A stretch of 64,000 bases of DNA from positions 1,364,001 through 1,428,000 of the forward strand of contig NZ_CP009220.1 in assembly GCF_001277995.1 (NCBI RefSeq), written 5' to 3'. Shown here in pieces: positions 18,205 to 28,218 of the stretch (its first letter is position 1; each line of letters begins with the position of its first letter). The position numbers and the translations under genes are program-made. Source of the DNA: Corynebacterium deserti GIMN1.010 (GTDB lineage Bacteria > Actinomycetota > Actinomycetes > Mycobacteriales > Mycobacteriaceae). The notes under the pieces were generated by a model. The model did not search any database. It was given only the letters and a program-made list of their open reading frames with translations, and had not been told where the DNA came from.

Positions 18205-19137
18205 GTGTCCACATTAATTTCTGAACCAGAGGTGGATAAGCTACGTAGACGCGCTAGAAGATCAAGGCGGACAGAATGGTGGCTTGCCGCCACACTTCTT
18301 GCCCCAAACTTGCTCCTCTTGGCTATTTTTACGTATCGGCCACTGTTAGATAACTTCCGGTTGTCTTTTTTCAACTGGAATATTTCCTCCCCCACATCAA
18401 CCTTCATTGGATTTGATAACTACGTCGAGTTCTTCACGCGCTCCGACACAACTCAAGTCCTTCTCAACACTCTGATCTTCACAGTGTGTGCTGTAGCCGG
18501 ATCAATGGTGCTTGGCCTGCTGTTGGCTATGCTTCTCGACCAAAAGCTCTTTGGTCGAAACTTCGTCCGGTCCATGGTGTTTGCACCGTTTGTGATCTCT
18601 GGTGCTGCCATTGGCGTCGCGTTCCAATTTGTCTTCGACCCCAATTTCGGTTTGGTCCAAGATTTACTGGGACGAATTGGCGTTGATACACCTCAGTTCT
18701 ACCAAGATCCCAACTGGGCCCTGTTCATGGTGACGTTTACGTTCGTGTGGAAGAACCTCGGCTACTCCTTCGTCATCTACCTCGCAGCACTGCAAGGTTT
18801 GAATAAGGATCTCGCCGAGGCAGCAGCAGTGGATGGTGCAAGCTCGTGGACACGATTCTGGAGGGTCACCCTTCCGCAGCTTCGCCCCACCACCTTCTTC
18901 CTGTCGATCACGGTGACGCTGAACTCAGTGCAAGTCTTCGACATCATCCACACGATGACTCGTGGCGGCCCGCTGGGTAATGGCACCACGACCTTGGTGT
19001 ACCAGGTGTACACCGAAACGTTCACCAATTACCGAGCTGGATACGGCGCAACCATTGCGACCATCTTGTTCCTCATTTTGCTTGTCATCACGGTGATCCA
19101 AGTCCGTTATATGGATAGGGAGAACAAGCAAAAATGA
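18205..19137 (+). CDS. ugpA: Glycerol-3-phosphate ABC importer, permease UgpA
   Basis: A 310-residue inner-membrane permease, one half of the channel. Six hydrophobic helices; the cytoplasmic EAA loop that docks the ATPase is visible as DLAEAAAVDGASSWTRFWRVTLP. GTG 18205 (VSTLISEPEV) is preferred over TTG 18181: a TAACAT hexamer ends 8 bp upstream, so the transcript may start almost at the GTG (leaderless), and neither start has a ribosome site. First gene of ugpA-E-B-C, which in C. glutamicum is induced by phosphate starvation. It overlaps ugpE by 4 bp. Confidence 0.88.
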   Translation: MSTLISEPEVDKLRRRARRSRRTEWWLAATLLAPNLLLLAIFTYRPLLDNFRLSFFNWNISSPTSTFIGFDNYVEFFTRSDTTQVLLNTLIFTVCAVAGSMVLGLLLAMLLDQKLFGRNFVRSMVFAPFVISGAAIGVAFQFVFDPNFGLVQDLLGRIGVDTPQFYQDPNWALFMVTFTFVWKNLGYSFVIYLAALQGLNKDLAEAAAVDGASSWTRFWRVTLPQLRPTTFFLSITVTLNSVQVFDIIHTMTRGGPLGNGTTTLVYQVYTETFTNYRAGYGATIATILFLILLVITVIQVRYMDRENKQK

Positions 19138-19970
19138 TTTCTACCGATAGAAACCTAATGGTGAAGATCATGGGCTACGTTGGCATGATTGCTGCGGTTC
19201 TGTTCATTGGCTTGCCTCTCATCTTTATCGTGCTGACCAGCTTCAAAGCGCAGTCAGAGATTTACACCCAGCCGGTGACGTGGTTTCCTTCAGAGTTCAA
19301 CTTTGACAACTACTCCAACGTTTTCCAGCGCGTTCCATTTTTGGATTACTTCCGCAACTCCATCATCATCACGGTCATCTTGTGTGCACTCAAGATTGTG
19401 CTTGGCGTGATCTCGGCGTATGCATTGTCGATTCTGCGTTTCCCAGGCCGCAATCTTGTGTTCCTGTTGGTGATCTCGGCTCTCATGGTGCCTTCGGAAG
19501 TAACAGTCATCTCCAACTACGCATTGGTTAGCCAATTAGGGTGGCGCGACACCTACCAGGGCATCATCGTGCCTCTGGCCGGCATCGCTTTTGGCACCTT
19601 CCTCATGCGCAATCACTTCATGTCCATTCCGTCTGAACTCATCGAGGCAGCGCGAATGGATCACTGTGGACACTTCCGACTGCTGTGGAAAGTGCTGCTG
19701 CCCATCTCAATGCCAACACTCGTGGCATTTTCCATGATCACCGTGGTCAATGAGTGGAATCAGTACCTGTGGCCATTCCTCATGGCAGAAACCGCAAACT
19801 CTGCAACTTTGCCAATCGGTTTGACCATGCTTCAAAACAATGAAGGTGTTTCCAACTGGGGACCCGTCATGGCGGCAACCATCATGACCATGCTTCCAGT
19901 GCTGTTGATGTTCCTTGCACTGCAGCAGTACATGATCAAGGGCCTTATTTCCGGAGCCGTTAAAGGCTAG
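19134..19970 (+). CDS. ugpE: Glycerol-3-phosphate ABC importer, permease UgpE
   Basis: A 278-residue partner permease with six membrane helices. The EAA loop is ELIEAARMDHCGHFRLLWKVLLPIS. Translationally coupled to ugpA through an ATGA overlap. The C-terminus is full length (QQYMIKGLISGAVKG). The stop codon lies in a 13-bp tandem repeat that extends into the gap before ugpB. Confidence 0.92.
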   Translation: MISTDRNLMVKIMGYVGMIAAVLFIGLPLIFIVLTSFKAQSEIYTQPVTWFPSEFNFDNYSNVFQRVPFLDYFRNSIIITVILCALKIVLGVISAYALSILRFPGRNLVFLLVISALMVPSEVTVISNYALVSQLGWRDTYQGIIVPLAGIAFGTFLMRNHFMSIPSELIEAARMDHCGHFRLLWKVLLPISMPTLVAFSMITVVNEWNQYLWPFLMAETANSATLPIGLTMLQNNEGVSNWGPVMAATIMTMLPVLLMFLALQQYMIKGLISGAVKG

Positions 19971-20000
19971 AAAAACCGTCTAGAAAAACCGTCTAGAAAC
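19967..20000. repeat. 13-bp tandem repeat over the ugpE stop codon
   Basis: CTAGAAAAACCGT occurs at 19967-19979 and 19980-19992, followed by a partial third copy CTAGAAAC. The ugpE TAG stop is inside copy one. Such slippage-type duplications can alter spacing between ugpE and ugpB without changing protein. Confidence 0.9.
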
Positions 20001-20051
20001 AAACACAATCACCGGGAACTTAGAAATTCCCCAACTTTAAAAGGATGAACA

Positions 20052-21368
20052 ATGCCTCAGATTTCTCGTCGTAATTTCTTGGCTGCAGTTGGTGTTGCAG
20101 GCGCAGGCGCAACTCTTGCAGCATGTGCAGGCACCGGCGGAAGCACCTCTTCCGACAGCAGCTCCTCTGCAGAAGGCGACACCAACACCATCGTCTGGTG
20201 GTCCAACCACCCAGCGAACTCCAAGGACGTCGAGCTCGAGCTCATCTCCCGTTTTGAGGCTGAAAACCCTGATTTGAAAGTTCAGCTGGTTGACGCCGGC
20301 GCTAACTACGCTGAGGTTTCCCAGAAGTTCAACGCGGCACTGTCCGGCGGCGACCTGCCAGACCTCGTTGTTCTTTCTGACACCGAGTGGTTCAACTTCG
20401 CAATCAATGGCGCAACCGTCAACATCGATGAGGTTGCATCCCGCAACAACATCGACACCTCAACCTACGTTGATTCCCTGTTCAACGACTACTCCCATGA
20501 GGGTGGACACTACGGTCTGCCATTTGCTCGCTCCACCGTCCTCTTCTACTACAACAAGGACCTGTGGGCACAGGCTGGTCTGGAAGATCGCGGACCTGAG
20601 TCCTGGGAAGAGTTTTCCGAGTGGGGACCACGCCTGCAGGAAGCAATGGGCAGTGGCTTCGCACACGGCTGGGGCGATGCAACCAACTACCTTTCTTGGA
20701 CGTTCGAAGGCCCAATGTGGTCCCTGGGCGGCAACTACTCTGAAGGTTGGGAGTCCCGCCTGACCACCCCTGAAACCATCCGCGCAGTTGAGTGGCTGAA
20801 GTCCACCATCGACGATGGTTTTGCTACCGTCTCCACCGACGTTACCAACGAGTTCGCAACCGGCCTGATCGGTTCGTGCATCCAGTCCACCGGTGACCTG
20901 TCTTCTGTGGCCGGCGCAGCTAACTTCAACTGGGGGGTCGCGGCACTGCCTAACCCAACCGGTGAAGGCGCTTGTCCAACCGGCGGTGCAGGCCTGGGCA
21001 TTCCTTCTGGCATCTCTGAGCAGCGCCAGGACAACGCCATCAAGTTCATCGACTTCCTTACCAATGCAAAGAACACCGGCTACTGGTCCCGCGAGACCGG
21101 CTACGTTCCAGTACGTAAGGATGCAGCGCAGGATCCAGATCACGCAGCATTCCTCGAAGAGAACCCTGCATACAACGTCGCAGTTGAGCAGCTTCCTGAC
21201 ACCCGCTCTCAGGACAACTTCCGCGTGCTTTTGCCAAACGGTGACCGCACCATCGGTGACGCTCTGGAGAGAATCTGCCTGACCGGCGCTGATATCGATG
21301 TCACCTTGGCTGAGGTTGAAGAACAGTTGAACACCATCTACACCCGCGACATCGAGCCGCTGATCTAG
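20052..21368 (+). CDS. ugpB: Glycerol-3-phosphate-binding lipoprotein UgpB (Tat signal)
   Basis: A 438-residue extracytoplasmic solute-binding protein of the importer. The signal has both a twin-arginine motif (SRRNFLA, residues 5-11) and a lipobox (LAAC, Cys25), so it should be exported folded by Tat and lipid-anchored. A Ser-rich linker follows. The mature part is family 1 in style (NTIVWWSNHP, SGGDLPDLVVLSD, PFARSTVLFYYNKDLW, and a C-terminal GYVPVRKDA). A ribosome site (AAAGGATG) precedes ATG 20052. UgpB binds sn-glycerol-3-phosphate or related phosphodiesters in characterised relatives. Confidence 0.92.
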   Translation: MPQISRRNFLAAVGVAGAGATLAACAGTGGSTSSDSSSSAEGDTNTIVWWSNHPANSKDVELELISRFEAENPDLKVQLVDAGANYAEVSQKFNAALSGGDLPDLVVLSDTEWFNFAINGATVNIDEVASRNNIDTSTYVDSLFNDYSHEGGHYGLPFARSTVLFYYNKDLWAQAGLEDRGPESWEEFSEWGPRLQEAMGSGFAHGWGDATNYLSWTFEGPMWSLGGNYSEGWESRLTTPETIRAVEWLKSTIDDGFATVSTDVTNEFATGLIGSCIQSTGDLSSVAGAANFNWGVAALPNPTGEGACPTGGAGLGIPSGISEQRQDNAIKFIDFLTNAKNTGYWSRETGYVPVRKDAAQDPDHAAFLEENPAYNVAVEQLPDTRSQDNFRVLLPNGDRTIGDALERICLTGADIDVTLAEVEEQLNTIYTRDIEPLI

Positions 21369-21401
21369 TTTTTTCTACAACTTATTTAAGGAGGCCGTGA
21401 C

Positions 21402-22628
21402 ATGGCGTCAATCGTCTTTGAAAACGTCACACGTAAATATTCTCCGGGCGCACGCCCGGCCGTCGATAGGCTTAATCTAGAAATCGCTGATGGCGAATTT
21501 TTGGTGCTTGTCGGTCCATCAGGCTGCGGAAAGTCAACCTCGTTGCGCATGCTTGCTGGACTTGAGCCTATCGACGAAGGACGTCTGCTCATCGACGGTA
21601 AAGACTCCACCGAACTGCGTCCGCAGGATCGTGACATCGCTATGGTGTTCCAAAGCTATGCGCTATATCCCAACATGACGGTGCGCGACAACATGGCGTT
21701 TGCGCTCAAGAACCAGAAGTTTCCTAAGGCAGAGATTGAAAAGCGTGTGGCAGAAGCTTCCCGCATTCTGCAGCTGGATCCTTACCTTGAGCGCAAGCCA
21801 GCCGCATTGTCTGGTGGACAGCGTCAGCGGGTGGCCATGGGGCGGGCGATTGTTCGTGAGCCATCGGTGTTCTGCATGGATGAGCCACTGTCCAACCTGG
21901 ATGCCAAGTTGCGCGTGTCCACTCGTGCGGAAATCTCTGCATTGCAGCGGCGCATGGGTGTCACCACTGTGTACGTCACCCATGACCAGGTGGAAGCTAT
22001 GACTATGGGCGATCGCGTCGCTGTGTTGTTGCTCGGAGTTTTGCAGCAAGTGGATACCCCACAGAACCTGTATGACTACCCAGCAAATGCTTTCGTGGCA
22101 AGCTTTATCGGTTCGCCGTCAATGAACCTCATCGAAGGCACCATCCGCGGTGACAAGGTGACTCTAGGAACTGGAATTCAGATTTCTATTCCTGATGATA
22201 TGGCAGCGGAAGTGCGCAGCAACCCTGCACACTTCGAAGGTCGTCCCGTAATCGTGGGTGCGCGTCCAGAGCACATGTACCTCACTACTGCGAATGATCC
22301 AGGTGCTATTGCAGCTGAGGTCAGCCACATTGATGAGCTTGGCGCGGACTCCATGGTCTACGTTTTGGCGTCCGGAGTCAAAAACCCCAACACCGATGTG
22401 CTGGGTGAAGGTATCCCGGAGGACATGCGCGTGAAGGTCATTGACGCGTCAGATACTGACACGGCTCAGATCGGTGTGCGTCTGGAGCGTCACCACGGAC
22501 TGCAGGCAGGGGATAAGGTGCATGTGGTTACTGCGCCTGATGATGTGCACCTCTTCGACGGTCTTGATGGCCGCCGAATCGGTGTTACGGTTGTGGCTCC
22601 AGCACATCCAGTCAAGATTGAAAGCTAG
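21402..22628 (+). CDS. ugpC: Glycerol-3-phosphate ABC importer, ATPase UgpC
   Basis: A 408-residue ATPase of the MalK/MsmK/UgpC family. Walker A GPSGCGKST near residue 38, signature LSGGQRQRV near 135, Walker B VFCMDEPLSNLDAKLR, and a C-terminal regulatory OB-like domain (VIVGARPEHMYL). AAGGAGG lies 8 bp before ATG 21402. Last gene of the ugp operon; MsmK-type ATPases are sometimes shared by several sugar importers. It ends 9 bp from the convergent glycerophosphodiesterase gene, with no clear terminator between. Confidence 0.93.
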   Translation: MASIVFENVTRKYSPGARPAVDRLNLEIADGEFLVLVGPSGCGKSTSLRMLAGLEPIDEGRLLIDGKDSTELRPQDRDIAMVFQSYALYPNMTVRDNMAFALKNQKFPKAEIEKRVAEASRILQLDPYLERKPAALSGGQRQRVAMGRAIVREPSVFCMDEPLSNLDAKLRVSTRAEISALQRRMGVTTVYVTHDQVEAMTMGDRVAVLLLGVLQQVDTPQNLYDYPANAFVASFIGSPSMNLIEGTIRGDKVTLGTGIQISIPDDMAAEVRSNPAHFEGRPVIVGARPEHMYLTTANDPGAIAAEVSHIDELGADSMVYVLASGVKNPNTDVLGEGIPEDMRVKVIDASDTDTAQIGVRLERHHGLQAGDKVHVVTAPDDVHLFDGLDGRRIGVTVVAPAHPVKIES

Positions 22629-22637
22629 AAACTAGAA

Positions 22638-23345
22638 CTACCATCGCAGCTCCCCAGCAGGGGAGGGTGCAGGGAATCGAGTGGGATTGCTTACAGTGGC
22701 GTAATCAACGCCAGCCTGTTGGGCGATCCCAAACGCATATTCATCCCTAATCGTCCAGCAACCAACCTTGATTCCTCGGGCTTTGAGATCCGCGATTGTG
22801 GCCACGTTGAGCCCCTTCCAGGAGGGGAGAATGGCTGCAACATTGCGGGCCGGGATGTAGTCTATGACGCGCAGATCACTGAGGGATTCTTCACGGAGAA
22901 TGCCCACGCGCGCATCAGGCAAGCGATCGACGATCTCGACGAGGGCGGCGTCGACAAAGCTAATAAACAACAAACGCTCCAGTTGATCGGGGTAGCGCTG
23001 CACTAACGCAGCAGCAGCGGGAACAGCACCGGCAGATTTGATCTCCACTTGGATGGGGAGCGTGGTGCTGGTGAGGACTTCTTCGAAGGTGGGAACAGCG
23101 GAGCCGTCGTTAAGCGTTATTTCTTTAACCTGCGCCGACGTCAAGCGCGCAATCGGCGTGTCCCGGTGGGGTGAATCGATTGCGGCAACGCGGGCGGCAG
23201 TGCGGTCGTGAATGACGATGAGCTCATTGTCGGATGTAGCATGCACATCCAGCTCAAAGGCATCAGCGGGCGCGGCAGCATGGAAGGCTGCGAGCGTGTT
23301 TTCTAGGTGGAGATCTTCTGCACCGCGGTGAGCGACAATATGCAC
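22638..23345 (-). CDS. glpQ: Glycerophosphodiester phosphodiesterase (cytoplasmic type)
   Basis: 235 residues with the GDPD TIM-barrel motifs: VAHRGAEDLHLENTLAAF (catalytic His, metal Glu) and ELDVHATSDNELIVIHD (ELDV metal site and second catalytic His). No signal peptide, so it is cytoplasmic. GTG 23345 is chosen because AAAGGA lies 9 bp upstream and HIVAHRG then follows at once, as in the family; the frame continues to 23390. The enzyme hydrolyses glycerophosphodiesters to glycerol-3-phosphate and an alcohol, which fits its place beside the ugp importer: imported diesters could be split here. Confidence 0.88.
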   Translation of the reverse strand: MHIVAHRGAEDLHLENTLAAFHAAAPADAFELDVHATSDNELIVIHDRTAARVAAIDSPHRDTPIARLTSAQVKEITLNDGSAVPTFEEVLTSTTLPIQVEIKSAGAVPAAAALVQRYPDQLERLLFISFVDAALVEIVDRLPDARVGILREESLSDLRVIDYIPARNVAAILPSWKGLNVATIADLKARGIKVGCWTIRDEYAFGIAQQAGVDYATVSNPTRFPAPSPAGELRW

Positions 23346-23438
23346 GTGGGGCGATCCTTTTCTCGAGTGTGGGTTGGGGGCAATCCCCAAGGATAGGGAG
23401 CAAAGTTGGACGCCCGGTTAACTGTTAGTGTTGTTGTC

Positions 23439-24254
23439 ATGGCTTTGGACTTTAATGAGGCGTTCACCGAACGCACCCCGCGCATTGTTAATGCCGCGAA
23501 ATTGCACCGCGCAGCGCAACGCAAGAAAGATAAGCGATTTATAGTTGAGGGCGAGAATTCCGTCGAGGCCGCCATCGCAACTGGCGCTGCCACCGACGTC
23601 TTCGTCACCGAAACTGCAGCTGAGCGCTTCGAGGAAATCTTGCGCACCGCCAGCTACATGAACGTCTACACCCACGCCATCACCGACAAAGCCGCAAAAC
23701 ACTTAAGCGATACCGTGACTACCACGGGCATTTTTGCGCTTTGCGACGACGTCCTGTGGTCAGTGGGCAAGGCCATCAACGGCCGTCCACGTTTGGTGAG
23801 CGTGCCGGTAGAGACCCGCGAACCCGGCAATGCTGGCACCCTCATCCGCGTTTCTGACGCGGTCGGCGCCGACGCCGTCATTTTCGCCGGTGAATCCGTT
23901 GATCCACTTGGTGCAAAGGCCGTTCGTGCATCTGCCGGATCGCTGTTTCATATTCCCGTCGCCCGCAACACTGCTATTGATGATGTGTTGGGACAGCTGC
24001 GCTCCAAGGGGTTGCAAATTTTGGCCACCGCCGCTGATGGCGAAGTGGATCTCGACGACGCCGGTGGTCTGCTGTCCAAGCCAACCGCGTGGCTCTTTGG
24101 CAATGAAGCCCACGGGCTCGGGGAAGAGTTGCTGGACAAGGCCGATCACCGCGTGCGCATCCCAATCCGTGGACGCGCAGAATCACTGAATCTCGCAACA
24201 GCAGCCTCGATTTGTTTGTATGAATCGTCCAAGGCGCTGTTCGCGGAGGATTAA
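23439..24254 (+). CDS. TrmH/SpoU-family RNA 2'-O-methyltransferase
   Basis: 271 residues. An N-terminal SpoU substrate-binding domain (RKKDKRFIVEGENSVEAA) is followed by a SPOUT knot domain with GNAGTLIRVSDAVGADAVIF, WLFGNEAHGLGEELL and IPIRGRAESLNLATAASICLYE, which hold the SAM-binding trefoil knot. It methylates a ribose in rRNA or tRNA; in actinobacteria this position (upstream of pheS) is usually annotated as a 23S rRNA methyltransferase. ATG 23439 is chosen; the frame reaches a TTG at 23406, and neither has a ribosome site. Divergent from glpQ. Confidence 0.88.
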   Translation: MALDFNEAFTERTPRIVNAAKLHRAAQRKKDKRFIVEGENSVEAAIATGAATDVFVTETAAERFEEILRTASYMNVYTHAITDKAAKHLSDTVTTTGIFALCDDVLWSVGKAINGRPRLVSVPVETREPGNAGTLIRVSDAVGADAVIFAGESVDPLGAKAVRASAGSLFHIPVARNTAIDDVLGQLRSKGLQILATAADGEVDLDDAGGLLSKPTAWLFGNEAHGLGEELLDKADHRVRIPIRGRAESLNLATAASICLYESSKALFAED

Positions 24255-24337
24255 ACCACCTAAAGAACCACGTCAAGGCTAGTACTACGTGGCTAACGCC
24301 CAGCGGGTATGATGGTTGGGTTAGTTGACAGAAGTAA

Positions 24338-25402
<1,065 letters not shown>

Positions 25403-25446
25403 GCACCCAGTCACGAGTAAAAAAGAATTTAGGAGCTACATTCACC

Positions 25447-27954
25447 ATGTTGATTGCACAAAACTGGGTGACGGGACTGCTGCGCCACGCAAACGCCGAT
25501 TGGCAGGTTTCCTCAGCCGACCTTGATGCAGGCTATGTCCGCGTCGGTTTCGAAACCGAAGGCTACTGGCCACTCCCTGAAACCACCGGCCCACTAGTTA
25601 TTGGCCGTGTGGAGACCATCGAAGAACTTACCGGCTTCAAAAAGCCCATCCGCCACTGCCACGTCAACGTCGGCGATGCCAACGGAACCGGTGAACTGCA
25701 GTCCATCGTCTGCGGTGCCCGCAACTTCCAGGAAGGCGACACCGTGGTCGTCTGCCTGCCTGGCGCTGTTCTTCCTGGTGATTTCGCGATCTCTGCGCGC
25801 GAGACCTACGGCCGCATGTCCGCAGGCATGATCTGCTCGGCCTCTGAGCTGGGCTTTGCTGAGAAGCAAAACCCTGGCATTATCACCCTGGATCCGTCCT
25901 ATGGCGAGCCTGGCGATGACGCACGTCAAGCCATTGGCCTTGAAGATACCATTTTTGATGTCAACATCACCCCAGACCGTGGTTACGCGCTGTCTGCTCG
26001 AGGACTTACCCGTGAATTGGCATCAGCGTTCCAACTGACCTACACTGACCCAGCCCTAGAGCCTGCAGTTACAGGAATCGAGATTAAGGTTCCTGAGGTT
26101 GACGGCAAGCTCATCGACGTTGACCTGCGCAAGGAGACCAAGTCTATTCGCTTCGGTCTGCGTAAAGTCTCTGGCATTGACCCATCGGTGGAGTCACCGT
26201 TTTGGCTGCAGCGTGAACTCATGCTGTCTGGCCAGCGTCCCGTGAACGCTGCAACCGACGTAACCAACTACATCATGTTGCTACTCGGTCAGCCGATGCA
26301 CGCTTTTGACGCCGACAAGATCGCTGGAAACCTCGTGGTCCGCAACGCTAAGGCGGGGGAGACCTTCGAAACGCTCGACCATGTCGAGCGCACCCTGTCT
26401 GAGGAAGACGTGGTGATCACTGACGACAACGGCATTCAGTCCTTGGCCGGTGTCATGGGTGGTTTGACCTCTGAGATTTCAGAGACCACTACTGATGTCT
26501 ACTTCGAAGCAGCAATCTGGGACACCATCACCGTTGCTCGTACCTCACGCCGCCACAAGCTGAGCTCTGAAGCCTCCAGGCGTTATGAGCGTGGCGTTGA
26601 CCCGGCGATCGTGGAGGTCGCCCTCGACATGGCAGCAACCCTCCTTGTTGAGATCGCAGGCGGAACCGTTGATGCTGGTCGCACCCTGGTCGGCGAGGTC
26701 CCCACCATGCCAACCATCACCATGAAGGCGTCCCGCCCTTCTGAGATCGCTGGCGTTGCCTACACCATGGAGACCGTTGTGCGTCGCTTGGAGGAAGTTG
26801 GTTGCACCGTCACCGTTGCCGACGATGTGTTGACTGTTACCCCTCCAACCTGGCGCAATGACCTCACCATGGCCGCTGATCTGGTGGAAGAAGTCCTGCG
26901 TTTGGAAGGTCTGGAAGATATTCCAACCATCATTCCAACCGCCCCTGCAGGTCGAGGCCTGTCCGATGCACAAAAGCGCCGTCGCGCCGTCGGTCACTCC
27001 CTGGCATACGCCGGTTACGCGGAAATTATTCCGAGCCCATTCATCGATCCAACCATTTTTGATGAATGGGACTTGGACGCCGACGATGAACGCCGCAACA
27101 CCGTGGCTGTGTTGAACCCGCTGGAGGCTGATCGCAACGCACTGTCTACTACGTTGCTGCCATCCATGCTTGATGCGGTTCGCCGCAACGTTGCACGTGG
27201 ACACAACGATTTCTCCCTGTTCGGTCTGCAGCAGGTCTCCTTCAAGCATGGCACCGGTATCTCTCCAATGCCTTCGGTTGCCCAGCGCCCAGCTGATGAG
27301 GTTGTGGCGGAGCTCGTCGATACGCTTCCACGCCAGCCACTGCACGTGGCCACTGTGGGCACCGGCAACATTGAGTTCGAAGGCCCATGGGGCAAGGGTC
27401 GCGCCTACACCTACGCCGATGCGATTGAGTCGGCGCGCATCGTAGCGCGCGCATCAGGGGTGGAGCTGGAGCTAGCCAACGCGGATGTACGTCCATGGCA
27501 CCCAGGCCGCTGCGCGGCATTGCTTGTCGACGGCTCAGTCGTTGGCTACGCCGGTGAACTACACCCACAGGTGCTGGAAAAGCTTGGCCTACCAGCTCGC
27601 ACCTGCGCCATGGAGCTCGATATCACCGCGTTACCACTGGTAGAGAACCTTCCTGCACCAGTACTGTCCTCATTCCCCGCACTGCACCAGGACATCGCTT
27701 TGGTTGTGGAAGAATCCATCCCAGCCGAGGCCGTCCGCGCAGCTGTCGAAGAGGGGGCCGGCGACCTCATTGAAGCCGTCGAGCTCTTCGACGTCTACCG
27801 CTCCGAACAGCTCGGCGAAGGCAAGAAGTCTCTGGCTTTCTCCCTGCGTTTCCGCGCATCGGATCGCACCCTGACTGATGAAGAGGCCAATGAGGCTCGC
27901 CTTCACGCAGCAGAAGTAGCAAAGGAAAAGTTCAACGCTGACATGCGTGGCTAG
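25447..27954 (+). CDS. pheT: Phenylalanyl-tRNA synthetase beta subunit
   Basis: 835 residues. The N-terminal tRNA-binding domain (about 40-150), B3/B4 editing domain with SIRFGLRKVSG, B5 domain, catalytic-like core and C-terminal anticodon-binding FDX-ACB domain (SSFPALHQDIALVVEE ... SLAFSLRFRASDRTLTDEEAN) are all present. The editing domain clears Tyr-tRNA-Phe. AGGAG lies 12 nt before ATG 25447. Co-transcribed with pheS; a hairpin follows the stop. Confidence 0.95.
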   Translation: MLIAQNWVTGLLRHANADWQVSSADLDAGYVRVGFETEGYWPLPETTGPLVIGRVETIEELTGFKKPIRHCHVNVGDANGTGELQSIVCGARNFQEGDTVVVCLPGAVLPGDFAISARETYGRMSAGMICSASELGFAEKQNPGIITLDPSYGEPGDDARQAIGLEDTIFDVNITPDRGYALSARGLTRELASAFQLTYTDPALEPAVTGIEIKVPEVDGKLIDVDLRKETKSIRFGLRKVSGIDPSVESPFWLQRELMLSGQRPVNAATDVTNYIMLLLGQPMHAFDADKIAGNLVVRNAKAGETFETLDHVERTLSEEDVVITDDNGIQSLAGVMGGLTSEISETTTDVYFEAAIWDTITVARTSRRHKLSSEASRRYERGVDPAIVEVALDMAATLLVEIAGGTVDAGRTLVGEVPTMPTITMKASRPSEIAGVAYTMETVVRRLEEVGCTVTVADDVLTVTPPTWRNDLTMAADLVEEVLRLEGLEDIPTIIPTAPAGRGLSDAQKRRRAVGHSLAYAGYAEIIPSPFIDPTIFDEWDLDADDERRNTVAVLNPLEADRNALSTTLLPSMLDAVRRNVARGHNDFSLFGLQQVSFKHGTGISPMPSVAQRPADEVVAELVDTLPRQPLHVATVGTGNIEFEGPWGKGRAYTYADAIESARIVARASGVELELANADVRPWHPGRCAALLVDGSVVGYAGELHPQVLEKLGLPARTCAMELDITALPLVENLPAPVLSSFPALHQDIALVVEESIPAEAVRAAVEEGAGDLIEAVELFDVYRSEQLGEGKKSLAFSLRFRASDRTLTDEEANEARLHAAEVAKEKFNADMRG

Positions 27955-27973
27955 TCTGCCTTAAAACGATCAC

Positions 27974-28012
27974 AGCACCAGCTCCCGCCGAATTGGTGGT
28001 CGCTGGTGCTTT
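27974..28012 (+). terminator. Probable terminator after pheT
   Basis: AGCACCAGC (27974-27982) pairs perfectly with GCTGGTGCT (28002-28010), with a 19-nt loop and only a short TT-G-T tail. The weak T-tract leaves efficiency uncertain. Confidence 0.55.
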
Positions 28013-28218
28013 GTCGTGTCAGACGGGGGTAAGCGACAGCTTAATTTCCTCTAAGAAAGCCAAACGTGCGTGACGAGTGTTACTGTTGTGACTGTTGTTA
28101 ATTGATTGGCAGGCAAATGTATCTCAACACGGGATCGCCTGTTATTGTTTTGTACGTTGATTTTCAGTTTCACACGGAATCCCCAAAGGTGTGGGGGCAT
28201 TAAAGGAGAAGTAAAAAC

